Below, one piece after another: positions 8,878-17,274 of a DNA stretch of 55,838 nucleotides. Location: NCBI GenBank assembly GCA_965651265.1, contig CBFGRV010000023.1, positions 1-55,838 of the forward strand, given 5' to 3'. The position numbers were made by a program, and so were the translations under genes. The notes below the pieces were generated by a model. It did no database searches. It worked only from the letters and a program-made list of their open reading frames with translations, and was not told the origin of the DNA. How positions within the stretch are numbered: the stretch's first letter is position 1; each line of letters begins with the position of its first letter. The stretch is from CBFGRV01 sp965651265. GTDB lineage: Bacteria; Bacteroidota; Rhodothermia; Rhodothermales; VXPQ01.

Positions 8878-9528
8878 GCCCTCGATCAACGTTTCGGCGA
8901 TGGCCTCATCCAGGGCATGTCGAATCTGCTGCGTTGCGCCTACAGGATCGGCGGCCGTCGTAACCGCCGTCATCACTGCAATTCCGTGTGCTCCCGATTG
9001 AATGACGGACGCCACACGGTCCACCCGGATGCCTGCAATCGCGATCACAGGAATGGTGACGCCTCGGGATACCGCGGCAAGTGCCCGAAGTCCTTTGACG
9101 GAGGCTGGATTCGCCTTGCTGGCTGTTTCGAAGACCGGTCCAAACCCGATATAGTCGGCTCCGTCGTCCTGCGCGCGAAGCGCTTGATCGAGCGTCGTGG
9201 CCGTTGCACCGATAATCTTGTCGCTGCCAAGGATGCGACGAGCTTCCGCAACGGGAAAATCGGTCTGACCCAGGTGAATTCCCGCCGCATCGCATGCAAG
9301 AGCTACATCGATGCGATCATCGACGATTAGCGGTATCGAATGCTCTTGGCAGGCGAGGGCCGTTTGTTGTGCTTCGTGAAGGAGGTCGCGGATGCCACCA
9401 TGTTTCTGACGAAATTGGATGGTGTCGGCGCCGCCCGCGATCGCCATACGTGCAATTTCGGCGTGGGAGTACCGTTGCTGGAAGTGAAAGTCGGTCAGGA
9501 CGTGGAGGCGCCCGATCGGTTTAGGCAT
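8848..9528 (-). CDS. thiE: Thiamine-phosphate synthase
   Basis: Condenses the thiazole phosphate and HMP-pyrophosphate into thiamine monophosphate. The 226-residue TIM barrel shows the substrate and metal motifs in order: 'TIQFRQK', 'PLIVDDRIDVAL', 'GIHLGQTDFP', 'IGATATTLDQAL', 'ADYIGFGPVFETASK' and 'PVIAIAGI'. The gene is convergent with hemD and overlaps it by 30 bp. No other thiamine gene is near and I found no TPP riboswitch in the 126-bp leader between 9529 and 9654. Confidence 0.94.
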   Translation of the reverse strand: MPKPIGRLHVLTDFHFQQRYSHAEIARMAIAGGADTIQFRQKHGGIRDLLHEAQQTALACQEHSIPLIVDDRIDVALACDAAGIHLGQTDFPVAEARRILGSDKIIGATATTLDQALRAQDDGADYIGFGPVFETASKANPASVKGLRALAAVSRGVTIPVIAIAGIRVDRVASVIQSGAHGIAVMTAVTTAADPVGATQQIRHALDEAIAETLIEGSSGDGVSNS

Positions 9529-9654
9529 CTAAAGATCTGGATGGATAGACCTGCCATGGTATGGAGGATGGTAACGAGCAGATATCCTCGCCAGTTCTGC
9601 CCTGGTCTTCCGTTCTTGCATCAGAAACTACACCACCCAACATACACCTAAGCG

Positions 9655-10995
9655 ATGGGGGCATTCTCCGCCCAACACCAACGCCTTGCTGAGGATGCAC
9701 GTGCGATCTTCGTGGCGGCTGCCGATGCCGTCGGTCCTGAGACGTTGATCGGAAAGATCGATCTGGACCTACACTTGAGGCGCCCCCTTTCAGCATACAA
9801 CAATGTCTGGGTGTTGGGCATGGGAAAGGGAGCCCTGGCCCTGGCATGCGTGCTGGAACAGCACCTGGGCGATCGGATCGATGGCGGGTTCGTCGCGACC
9901 GTTCGCGGATATCCGGACAACCTTCCGGCGCGGTACACACCACCGCAGCGGATTGAAGTCGGCGAAGGAGGTCATCCGTTTCCCGATGCGGGAAGCGTGC
10001 GGAATGCGCGGCGGATCCTCCGGCTCGCGCGTGAGGCGGGAAGCGATGATCTTGTGCTGACTCTTGTGACCGGCGGAGGATCTTCGGTGTGCGCCGACTT
10101 CGCGCCGGGCATCTCACTGGATGATGCGCTTACGACCACCCGCCTGCTCCTCGAGGCCGGCGTCGATATCCATTCCGTTAATCTGGTGCGGAAACAACTC
10201 TCGAGGATTGCGGACGGACGACTGGCGCGTACCGTGCATCCGGCAGAGGCCCTGGTCCTTGTCGTCTCCGACGTAGTCGGCGATGATCTCGAGGTGATCG
10301 CCAGTGGCCCGATGGTCGACTGTTCCGGAAGCCGCGAAGCCGCCATGGCGTTGCTGAGGGATGCGAAGCTGTGGTCGAAACTCCCGAGAAGCGTTCGAGG
10401 CCACCTTGAGCACGACCATCCAGCGGCCATAGCACGTCACGAAGGCGAACCTCCTCACGTTACCCATTTGATTATCGGTTCCAACGAGACGGCGCTGCAG
10501 GGTGCGGCTGCTGCCGCGCGCGAGATGGGCTATGTGACGGAGATCAAAGCGCGCAACGTCTCCGGCGAGGCGCGTGAGGTTGCCGGCAGGCTGCTAACCG
10601 CCGTAATGTCTTCTGCTCCCGCCGCCGGCCATTGCTTCCTGGCCGGAGGTGAAACGACAGTAACTGTGCGTGGACGCGGCCGAGGCGGATCTAATCAGGA
10701 GATGGCCCTGGCAGCCGCCATCCTTCTGGACGAGTGGGATTCGGGTTTGACCTTCCTCAGCGGCGGCACCGACGGCATCGATGGCCTGACGGATGCCGCC
10801 GGTGCTGTCGTGTCGAGGGATACATGCATCAGAGCGCGAGAGCTGGGAATCGATCCGCTTCAATTCCTCGACAACAACGACAGCCACACATTCTTCGAAC
10901 AGGTGGGAGGGCTCATCCGAACGGGGCCGACGCACACGAACGTCATGGATGTTCAAGTCATCTTGACGGGGCCACCTGGAGACGGGCCGGCCTAA
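9655..10995 (+). CDS. Glycerate 2-kinase, MOFRL family
   Basis: A 446-residue protein of the GckA/TtuD type: an N-terminal DUF4147-like kinase domain ('GMGKGALALACVLEQHLGD', 'GGHPFPDAGS', 'VTGGGSSVCADFAPGIS') and a C-terminal MOFRL domain ('LAGGETTVTVRGRGRGGSNQEMALAAAI', 'SGGTDGIDGLTDAAGAVV'). The family phosphorylates D-glycerate to 2-phosphoglycerate; older records call it hydroxypyruvate reductase. It starts at the ATG at 9655, divergent from thiE. No other glycerate or serine-cycle gene is adjacent. Its stop codon overlaps the stop of the convergent small membrane protein gene. Confidence 0.9.
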   Translation: MGAFSAQHQRLAEDARAIFVAAADAVGPETLIGKIDLDLHLRRPLSAYNNVWVLGMGKGALALACVLEQHLGDRIDGGFVATVRGYPDNLPARYTPPQRIEVGEGGHPFPDAGSVRNARRILRLAREAGSDDLVLTLVTGGGSSVCADFAPGISLDDALTTTRLLLEAGVDIHSVNLVRKQLSRIADGRLARTVHPAEALVLVVSDVVGDDLEVIASGPMVDCSGSREAAMALLRDAKLWSKLPRSVRGHLEHDHPAAIARHEGEPPHVTHLIIGSNETALQGAAAAAREMGYVTEIKARNVSGEAREVAGRLLTAVMSSAPAAGHCFLAGGETTVTVRGRGRGGSNQEMALAAAILLDEWDSGLTFLSGGTDGIDGLTDAAGAVVSRDTCIRARELGIDPLQFLDNNDSHTFFEQVGGLIRTGPTHTNVMDVQVILTGPPGDGPA

Positions 10996-11003
10996 CGCCG
11001 GCC
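10985..11003. other. GC hairpin spanning two convergent stop codons
   Basis: GGCCGGC at 10985-10991 and GCCGGCC at 10997-11003 are perfect 7-bp arms around a 5-base loop. The hairpin covers the stop codons of both convergent genes (10993-10995 and 10992-10994). It could slow or stop transcription from both sides, but neither side has a T-run, so it is not a standard intrinsic terminator. Confidence 0.4.
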
Positions 11004-11447
11004 AAGCTCACGGGCGGCGATGAGGGCGCTGACAAGCGAATCGTACTCCGGCCAGTCCTGACGCTCGACGGTGTGGGAGGTAAGCCCGACGGTAATCAAC
11101 GCCCACGATCCATAATCCCTCACGTCGAGCACTCGCATGGAGGGCGCACTTCGCCCGCGTGCCACGTCCCAGATGGAACGAGTGCGCACCCACTCATCGT
11201 CCACGACGATCTCCGCCAGTTTACGCCGCAGTTGGAACGACGTCCAGGCGCTTGCCAGAGCGACTGCCGCTCCAGCAGCCCACAACGCATAGGGGAGAAT
11301 CGGCATGCCCTCGAGAACCCCCACCAGCGTAAGAATCATCACGGGCAGCATGCACGCCGCGAGCGGCTGCACGAGCGAAAGTCCGTAAACGGCAGGCCAG
11401 AGGCGATGGCCAGGATGGTCGAGGCTCTTGAAGGGCCGCGCCGCCAC
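10992..11447 (-). CDS. Small membrane protein of unknown function
   Basis: A 151-residue protein that I do not recognise. Two hydrophobic helices (about residues 20-41 and 46-68, 'PVMILTLVGVLEGMPILPYALWAAGAAVALA') are followed by a soluble part of about 80 residues with alternating strands ('EIVVDDEWVRTRSIWDVARG ... SWALITVGLTSHTVERQDW'). That arrangement resembles bacterial PH-like (bPH) membrane proteins, which is only a suggestion. The gene starts 2 bp after the dehydrogenase gene and is probably the last gene of the pruA operon, reading minus. Its stop overlaps the glycerate kinase stop. Confidence 0.7.
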   Translation of the reverse strand: MAARPFKSLDHPGHRLWPAVYGLSLVQPLAACMLPVMILTLVGVLEGMPILPYALWAAGAAVALASAWTSFQLRRKLAEIVVDDEWVRTRSIWDVARGRSAPSMRVLDVRDYGSWALITVGLTSHTVERQDWPEYDSLVSALIAARELGRR

Positions 11448-11448
11448 C

Positions 11449-12495
11449 CTAAGCCGCTTGAGCCGCCTTTCGCGCCAGCAATGAGGTCGCGAAAGCGCGT
11501 GGGATCGGCAGATCCATCATCGTCCTCAGGCCCGGCTCGGCCTTGCGCACGATGGGCAGCAGATTCACGAGCGCCGCAACGGTCGCCGTGTCGCCAAAAA
11601 TACCCTCCCGCACCACGAGGTCGATAGGTGGAGTACCCACCACCTTCACGCTGTCGTGAGGTTCGTCTGCACCTACGTACATTCGGAGGTCCAGCGTCAG
11701 GACCGGACGCGAATCGATCAGGCCGCGAACGCCGTGGTGTATCCCCGCGACCTGGCCGGCCGCCACGGTTAGGTGAGGCGTCTCCAGGTCTCGGTCAGCC
11801 ACGACGGGGTCGAGGGTTTCCTCGACTCGATCGAGGCGCCAACCCAGTCCCTTCGCAACGAACAACATCGACTCCATGAGTCCGATGTGACCGAACTTGC
11901 CCGTCTTCTTCTTCTCCTCGAACTCGTGCGTCGTCAACCCGGCACCGACCTTCCGCAGAAGCGGGAGGCGTCGTTTGCCTGCATCCACGACGCGCGATAC
12001 GTGCACGCCTGTAACATCTGCGCAGACACCCGTCGCCATGAGCGCCAGCGTATCCATCGCGTATCCGGGATTCACGCCCGTGCCCACGACTGCCACGCCA
12101 TGCTCGCGCGCCAGGCCGTCCAAATCGCTGCTCAGCTCCGGGTGCCGATCATAGGGGAAGGATAGCTCCTCTGTGGACGAGATCACGTGGGCCCCGGCGC
12201 GCACGCACTCGAATAACTGCTTGTGAACGAGTTCCAGGAAGGATGCCGTGGTGTGAATGACCACATCCGGCTTGATCTCAGATAGCGCCACGGCACTGTC
12301 GTCGCGGACGAGGATACCCGTCAATTCTGGCCTCCCGATCAGCTCAGCCACGTCCTTACCGACCTTCTCGGGATCTATGTCGATAGCGCCGACGAGCTCT
12401 ACGAGCCCGGTCTCTTGCTTACGAAGCACCGTACGGACACACTCAAGCCCGATGGGTCCGAGACCGTACTGGACGACGCGAATGGTGTTACTCAT
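11449..12495 (-). CDS. 2,4-diaminopentanoate dehydrogenase-like NAD(P)-dependent oxidoreductase
   Basis: A 348-residue protein with an N-terminal dihydrodipicolinate-reductase-type Rossmann domain ('VVQYGLGPIGLECVRTVL', 'AIDIDPEKVGKDV', 'DVVIHTTASFLE') and the C-terminal domain of the 2,4-diaminopentanoate dehydrogenase group ('GTGVNPGYAMDTLALM', 'VSRVVDAGKRRLPLLRKVGAGLT'). Characterised relatives oxidatively deaminate 2,4-diaminopentanoate in clostridial ornithine fermentation. Here the start codon overlaps the pruA stop by 8 bp, so the enzyme is coupled to glutamate-semialdehyde oxidation. Its true substrate may be another amine of proline, ornithine or lysine catabolism. Dihydrodipicolinate reductase itself (DapB) is unlikely because the C-terminal domain differs. 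Confidence 0.78.
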   Translation of the reverse strand: MSNTIRVVQYGLGPIGLECVRTVLRKQETGLVELVGAIDIDPEKVGKDVAELIGRPELTGILVRDDSAVALSEIKPDVVIHTTASFLELVHKQLFECVRAGAHVISSTEELSFPYDRHPELSSDLDGLAREHGVAVVGTGVNPGYAMDTLALMATGVCADVTGVHVSRVVDAGKRRLPLLRKVGAGLTTHEFEEKKKTGKFGHIGLMESMLFVAKGLGWRLDRVEETLDPVVADRDLETPHLTVAAGQVAGIHHGVRGLIDSRPVLTLDLRMYVGADEPHDSVKVVGTPPIDLVVREGIFGDTATVAALVNLLPIVRKAEPGLRTMMDLPIPRAFATSLLARKAAQAA

Positions 12496-14161
12496 GTGAA
12501 TAGGTTTCTTCTACTTCTTGTTGATTATCGGCCTCGTTTTCCAGGAACGGGTATCCGAAATAGCGAGGCGGGTTAAAGTTTTCCTTGATGGAGCGTGCAG
12601 AGATCCAACGGACGAGATTCAGGTAGCTGCCCGCCTTGTCGTTCGTCCCAGAACCCCGCGCACCGCCGAATGGCTGCTGACCCACAACGGCTCCAGTTGG
12701 TTTGTCGTTGATGTAAAAGTTTCCAGCGTTATCAGCGAGCCGCTCCAACGTGTGTCGAATGATCCGCCGATCCTGAGCAAATACCGCACCGGTCAGGGCA
12801 TACGGCGAGGTCTCGTCCACCAGCGTCAACATTTCCTCATAGTCGGCATCATCATACACAAAGCACGAAACGACCGGACCGAATATCTCCTCGCACATCG
12901 TTCGATATCGCGGATCATCGACTCGAATCACGGTGGGCTCGATGAAATACCCCTCCTCATCGGAGTAGGAGCCGCCGTGGATGAACTCGACGCCGTCGTT
13001 CGCCCTAGCATGATCAATATAGCCGGTGATGCTCTTGAAGGCGGATGCGTCGATAACGGCATTGATGAAGTTCGAGAAGTCTTCAACGGGACCCATCCGG
13101 ACGTCGGCGAGCTGCTCCTCGAGCTCGCGTCTAATCTCGGGCCACAGCGATTTGGGCAGGTATGCACGTGATGCCGCGGAGCATTTCTGGCCCTGGTACT
13201 CGAAGCCTCCACGAACGATGGCAGTAGCGACGGCCTCGGGGTCGGCGGACGCATGTCCGATAATGAAATCCTTCCCTCCAGTCTCCCCGACGATGCGTGG
13301 ATAGCTTCGATACGTGTCGATGCTCGACCCGATGGTCTTCCACATATGCTGAAAAGTTTGCGTGGAGCCCGTGAAATGAAGGCCGCCGAAGTGGGGGGAT
13401 GCGAAAACCGGATTACCGATATCGGGCCCACGCCCCGGCAGCATGTTGATCACGCCGGCTGGAAGACCCGCCTCCTCGAGAAGACGGTAGATGAAGTAGG
13501 CGGAGTAGAGTGAGGTGGTCGAGGGCTTCCAGAGTACCGTATTGCCCATGAGGGCAGGCGCTGTGGGAAGATTACCTTGAATGGACGTGAAGTTGAAGGG
13601 CGTGACCGCAAAGACGAAGCCCTCCAGCGGTCGGTACTCCAACTGGTTCCATGTACCGCGCGGCGAGTATGGCTGATCCGAATAGATCTGCTGCATGTAG
13701 TGCGCATTGAAGCGCCAGAAGTCGATCAACTCGCAGGCGGCGTCGATCTCGGCCTGGAATGGGTTCTTGCTCTGTCCGAGCATGGTCGAGGCGTTCAGGA
13801 CATCGCGCCACGGACCGGAAAGGAACTCCGCCGCCTTCAGGAAGATGGCGGCTCGATCTGACCACGGCATCCGAGCCCACTCCCGGCGTGCCTGGAGTGC
13901 CGCCTCGATGGCCTGTGACACTTCCTTCTCTCCGCACATGTGCGCCCGCGCCAGAACGCGGCTCTTCTCGTGGGGGGCCCGAATCTCAATCACATTACCG
14001 GTTCGGATTTCGCGCCCACCGATGAACGCAGGAATCTCGATCACATCGCCCTTGAGCTCCTCGAGTTTTCGCCGCAACGACGCGCGTTCCGGCGACCCGG
14101 GAGCATAGCTGCGAACGTTCTCGTTCTCGGGCTGCGGAATCTGGGGGATTTGATTTGTCAT
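12488..14161 (-). CDS. pruA: 1-pyrroline-5-carboxylate (L-glutamate gamma-semialdehyde) dehydrogenase
   Basis: Oxidises glutamate gamma-semialdehyde to glutamate with NAD+, the last step of proline and ornithine breakdown. The 557-residue protein is a full-length stand-alone P5C dehydrogenase of the aldehyde dehydrogenase superfamily: 'VTPFNFTSIQGNLPTAPALMGN', the general base in 'VGETGGKDFIIGHASAD', the catalytic cysteine in 'YQGQKCSAASRAYLP' and 'EIFGPVVSCFVYDD'. The proline dehydrogenase half is not fused and is not in this window. It is the first gene of a minus-strand operon with the dehydrogenase and membrane protein that follow. Confidence 0.96.
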   Translation of the reverse strand: MTNQIPQIPQPENENVRSYAPGSPERASLRRKLEELKGDVIEIPAFIGGREIRTGNVIEIRAPHEKSRVLARAHMCGEKEVSQAIEAALQARREWARMPWSDRAAIFLKAAEFLSGPWRDVLNASTMLGQSKNPFQAEIDAACELIDFWRFNAHYMQQIYSDQPYSPRGTWNQLEYRPLEGFVFAVTPFNFTSIQGNLPTAPALMGNTVLWKPSTTSLYSAYFIYRLLEEAGLPAGVINMLPGRGPDIGNPVFASPHFGGLHFTGSTQTFQHMWKTIGSSIDTYRSYPRIVGETGGKDFIIGHASADPEAVATAIVRGGFEYQGQKCSAASRAYLPKSLWPEIRRELEEQLADVRMGPVEDFSNFINAVIDASAFKSITGYIDHARANDGVEFIHGGSYSDEEGYFIEPTVIRVDDPRYRTMCEEIFGPVVSCFVYDDADYEEMLTLVDETSPYALTGAVFAQDRRIIRHTLERLADNAGNFYINDKPTGAVVGQQPFGGARGSGTNDKAGSYLNLVRWISARSIKENFNPPRYFGYPFLENEADNQQEVEETYSHE

Positions 14162-14262
14162 GGACTCGCTGACCTGGCTCTAGATGTCGATCGGAATGGG
14201 TACTGACATCCGTTGAAGCAAGTTTTCGTAGACTGCGTGCGCATGCGGAGGGATCTTCGCGC

Positions 14263-14270
14263 TACCTTCG
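14263..14270 (+). promoter_or_regulatory. Possible promoter -7 element (TACCTTCG)
   Basis: TACCTTCG has one mismatch to the Bacteroidota -7 element TAnnTTTG and lies 41 bp before the GTG start of the permease gene. I see no TTTG at the right distance upstream, so this is weak. Confidence 0.3.
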
Positions 14271-14310
14271 CATCTCATCCGTCCCATCCAACCTGAAGAT
14301 ACGCTCCTGG

Positions 14311-15564
14311 GTGCCTTCCCGATTTGAAAGATTCATGGCGATGCGATACCTCCGGTCGGCCCGCGGCCGTGAGGAAGGTCGCCGGTTTATCCGCTTTATC
14401 ACCTACGTCGCTGTGGGAGGGGTAGCCCTGGGAACGGCAGCTCTCTTGCTGGCCCTGTCGATCGTGCGAGGTTTCAGCACTGAAATCGAAGCGAAGATCG
14501 TCGGCTTCGGGGCGCACGTTCAGGTAGAGTCTTTTCAGGATGAACCGCTCGACGATGCAGAGGCGATCGAGCGGACGCTGGAGGAGATTGAAGGGGTAGC
14601 CGCCGTGGCACCGGTGGTGCAGGAATTCGCGTTGCTGCGGCGATCTGCACGCGAGATCGAAGGGGTGGCCATTCTGGGAATTCGGGAGATCCCGACCTTC
14701 ATCGGAGAGAATTTAATTTCCGGCGCGATGGACACGCGACCTGATACGAGCGGCCGGTATGGCGTTGTGGTGGGCCGCCGGCTGGCCGAGCGATTGGGCG
14801 TTGAGCCGTCCGACATCGTTACGGCATTCTCCATGCGAGAAGAAGAGGCCTCACGGGGCCGCGGCCCGGGGTTTGCGACACCCCGCGTAAAGCAGTTTCG
14901 TGTGACGGGGGTCTACGAAACGGCTCTGGCCGATTTTGACGAGCTCTACGTCTACACGGATATCGCTGCCGCACGCGAGCTGCTGGGCTACGGCACAAAC
15001 GAGGTCACCCGCTTCGATCTCACGGTCGACGATGTCGGGAGGGCCAGGGATATCGCCCTCGAGGTGGAAGATCAGCTCGGATTCCCCATCATGGCCCGAA
15101 GCATCTACGAAGTGTATAGCGGCCTATTTGCATGGGTAAACCTGCAGGAGGGCATCATTCCGATCGTGATCAGCGTGATCATTCTGGTTGCGGCGTTCAA
15201 CATCATTGGCACACTGCTCATGCTCATCCTGGAGAAGACGCGCGAGATCGGAATCCTTCAGAGCCTCGGGGCATCCCGGAAGACGCTTCGCAAGCTGTTT
15301 CTGTGGCTCGGCCTACTCATCGGCGTTGGCGGCACGTTGATCGGCCAGATCGTGGCGTTCGTGCTGGCTGTCCTGCAGCAGAAGTACGCCATCATCCCCT
15401 TGCCGGAGGAGGCCTACTACATGGACTCGGCTCCCATCGAACTGAATGTACTCGATTTCGTACTGGTGGGCGTGGTCGCCATGCTGCTGTGCACGCTGGC
15501 GGCTTACCTACCGGCCCGCGTTGCTTCGCGCATCGAGCCCATCCGGGCCATTCATTTTCGCTGA
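14311..15564 (+). CDS. LolC/LolE-family ABC transporter permease
   Basis: A 417-residue inner-membrane protein with the FtsX/MacB fold: one N-terminal transmembrane helix (about 28-50), a large periplasmic domain (about 55-270), then three C-terminal helices, including 'IIPIVISVIILVAAFNIIGTLL' and the coupling segment 'EKTREIGILQSLGASRKTL'. It ends in 'PARVASRIEPIRAIHFR'. In Proteobacteria, LolCE with the ATPase LolD releases lipoproteins from the inner membrane; no lolD is next to it here. I kept the GTG start at 14311 because 'FERFMAMRYLRSARG' matches the usual cytoplasmic N-terminus, but the ATGs at 14335 and 14341 are possible. Confidence 0.88.
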   Translation: MPSRFERFMAMRYLRSARGREEGRRFIRFITYVAVGGVALGTAALLLALSIVRGFSTEIEAKIVGFGAHVQVESFQDEPLDDAEAIERTLEEIEGVAAVAPVVQEFALLRRSAREIEGVAILGIREIPTFIGENLISGAMDTRPDTSGRYGVVVGRRLAERLGVEPSDIVTAFSMREEEASRGRGPGFATPRVKQFRVTGVYETALADFDELYVYTDIAAARELLGYGTNEVTRFDLTVDDVGRARDIALEVEDQLGFPIMARSIYEVYSGLFAWVNLQEGIIPIVISVIILVAAFNIIGTLLMLILEKTREIGILQSLGASRKTLRKLFLWLGLLIGVGGTLIGQIVAFVLAVLQQKYAIIPLPEEAYYMDSAPIELNVLDFVLVGVVAMLLCTLAAYLPARVASRIEPIRAIHFR

Positions 15565-15594
15565 CTGCACACCGTAATTCGGCATCCCGCCTCG

Positions 15595-15927
15595 ATGATG
15601 GCTGCTCGCCCACATATCGACGTCGACCTGAGCACACGCCACCACGATGTGGATGTACGCTCGGGTCACACTCCCGGCCTGGATGCGGTGCGGGTACTCT
15701 TCTTCAGCACGTTGCGCGAGAAGCTGGGCAGAGCAGAAGATTGGCTGCACTTCGACGGGCCGATGACCGCGGCCCGCTTCCTGGACATCCTCACGGATCG
15801 CCATCCCGAGCTGAAGATGTACGGCTCCAGTTTACGGCTCGCTGTCAACCTGGAGTATGCGGACCCGTCGACTCTCGTTCAGCCCGGAGATGAGGTGGCC
15901 ATCATAACGCCGGTGAGTGGAGGATAG
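15595..15927 (+). CDS. moaD: Molybdopterin synthase sulfur-carrier subunit
   Basis: Beta-grasp protein ending in the Gly-Gly that is thiocarboxylated to carry sulfur ('AIITPVSGG'). The fold begins at 'VRVLFFSTLREKLGRAED', so the 110-residue reading has about 31 extra N-terminal residues compared with the normal 80-90. A GTG at 15688 would give 79 residues and may be the real start, though its ribosome site is weak. It overlaps or abuts moaE. The remaining moa/moe genes are not in the window. Confidence 0.87.
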   Translation: MMAARPHIDVDLSTRHHDVDVRSGHTPGLDAVRVLFFSTLREKLGRAEDWLHFDGPMTAARFLDILTDRHPELKMYGSSLRLAVNLEYADPSTLVQPGDEVAIITPVSGG

Positions 15928-16420
15928 GGTGGAGGAGCGGACATCGAAATACTGGCTTCGGATTCAGCGCGAGCCGATCGATCTTCGGCTGGCCCACGAC
16001 TATCTGCGTGTGGAGGAGGCCGGCGCCGTCGATCTTTTCCTGGGCACTACACGCCGGTGGACGGCCGGTCGAGAGACCCGTACGCTACAGTACGAAGCGT
16101 ACAGGGGGATGGCGCTTTCCGAGATGAAGAGGCTCGTCGAGCTGGCATCCAGCCGATGGCCCCTGCTTCGAGTGTGTCTGTGGCATCGTGAGGGTGAGGT
16201 ACCCCTTCGAGAGACAAGTGTGCTCGTAGGTGTCGCCACAGCGCATCGTGACGCCGCCTTCGCCGCGTGCCGATACTTGATCGACGAGCTGAAAAACCAC
16301 GTGCCAATCTGGAAGCAAGAGTTTTATGCGGACGGATCATCTGAGTGGGTAGAGGGTGATTCATCCAGAGTTTCAGAGGGTCCTTTCGAATCGGAAAAGC
16401 AACGAGATCATCTGGCATGA
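15917..16420 (+). CDS. moaE: Molybdopterin synthase catalytic subunit
   Basis: Converts cyclic pyranopterin monophosphate into molybdopterin using the MoaD thiocarboxylate. Family blocks seen are 'GAVDLFLGTTRRWTAGRET', 'LQYEAYRGMALSEM', 'VCLWHREGEVPLRETSVLVGVATAHRDAAFAACRYLIDELKNHVPIWKQEFY', including the catalytic lysine region 'KNHVPIWKQE'. Two GTG starts are possible: 15917 (11-bp overlap with moaD, 167 residues) or 15929. The second has a strong GGAGGA at 15919-15924 just upstream and starts one base after the moaD stop. The moaE stop overlaps the ATG of the next gene (ATGA). Confidence 0.9.
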   Translation: MEDRVEERTSKYWLRIQREPIDLRLAHDYLRVEEAGAVDLFLGTTRRWTAGRETRTLQYEAYRGMALSEMKRLVELASSRWPLLRVCLWHREGEVPLRETSVLVGVATAHRDAAFAACRYLIDELKNHVPIWKQEFYADGSSEWVEGDSSRVSEGPFESEKQRDHLA

Positions 16421-17247
16421 AGGCAGCTGTCGTCCAATATGCACCGAAGTATCTGGATGTCGAGGCCAACCTGACTCACGTCGGGGAGATGATCTCCGCG
16501 GTTGATGCCGACCTCCTCGTGCTTCCCGAGCTGTTTGCCTCAGGCTATTTCTTCCAGTCGGAGTCCGATTTGCGCCGGGTGGCGGAAGTCTTTCCGGATG
16601 GGCCGACGTGTGATGCGCTTCTCGACTGGGCGAGTTCGACAGGCGCCGTACTGGTGGCCGGCCTTCCCGAACGGAGTGATGACACCTTCTACAACAGCGC
16701 AGTCGTCGTTTCACCGGACGGAATCGTGAGCACCTATCGGAAGGTGCACCTTTACGACAAAGAGAAACTATTCTTCTCGCCGGGCGACCTGGGTTTCCAG
16801 GTGGTGGATCTCGAGTCCCGCGACGGTGAAAGCTACCGGCTCGGGGTGATGATCTGCTTCGACTGGTACTTTCCGGAAGCGGCCAGGACACTCGCGCTGC
16901 TTGGAGCCGATGTGATTGCACACCCCTCCAATCTCGTTCGCAAAGATTGTCCCCGAGCCATGCCGATTCGCGCTCTGGAGAACCATCTATTTACCCTGAC
17001 GGCGAATCGATACGGCACGGAGTCTTCGAATGGTGAGGTCCTGCACTTCATCGGCCAGAGCCTGATCTGCAATCCGAGTGGCGATGTGCTGTACGCCGCC
17101 CCGCCTGAGGGCGATGCAGCCGTCGCTGTCGAGATCGATCCCGCAGAAGCTCGGGACCGTCAGATCACCGCCCGAAACAACCTCTTTTCCGATCGGCGAC
17201 CCGAAGAATATGGCATCCTGGCGGCGAACGAGTCGCCGGTGAGTTAG
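16417..17247 (+). CDS. Carbon-nitrogen hydrolase (nitrilase superfamily amidase)
   Basis: A 276-residue cytoplasmic enzyme with the Glu-Lys-Cys triad of the nitrilase superfamily: E38 in 'LVLPELFASGYFF', K109 in 'STYRKVHLYDKEK' and C147 in 'VMICFDWYFPEAARTLALLGADVIAHPSNLV'. It most resembles the carbamoylputrescine amidase / omega-amidase-like branches, which hydrolyse C-N bonds of small amides. The exact substrate is not evident. The ATG overlaps the moaE TGA by 4 bp, so it is translated with the molybdopterin synthase genes. I know of no established link between the two functions. Confidence 0.9.
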   Translation: MKAAVVQYAPKYLDVEANLTHVGEMISAVDADLLVLPELFASGYFFQSESDLRRVAEVFPDGPTCDALLDWASSTGAVLVAGLPERSDDTFYNSAVVVSPDGIVSTYRKVHLYDKEKLFFSPGDLGFQVVDLESRDGESYRLGVMICFDWYFPEAARTLALLGADVIAHPSNLVRKDCPRAMPIRALENHLFTLTANRYGTESSNGEVLHFIGQSLICNPSGDVLYAAPPEGDAAVAVEIDPAEARDRQITARNNLFSDRRPEEYGILAANESPVS

Positions 17248-17274
17248 GTTAGGGATTCTTTTTCGTCCGCGTCT

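Noticed and set aside
9529..9654. TPP riboswitch upstream of thiE
   Set aside because: None of the conserved THI-box sequence elements is visible on the minus strand.
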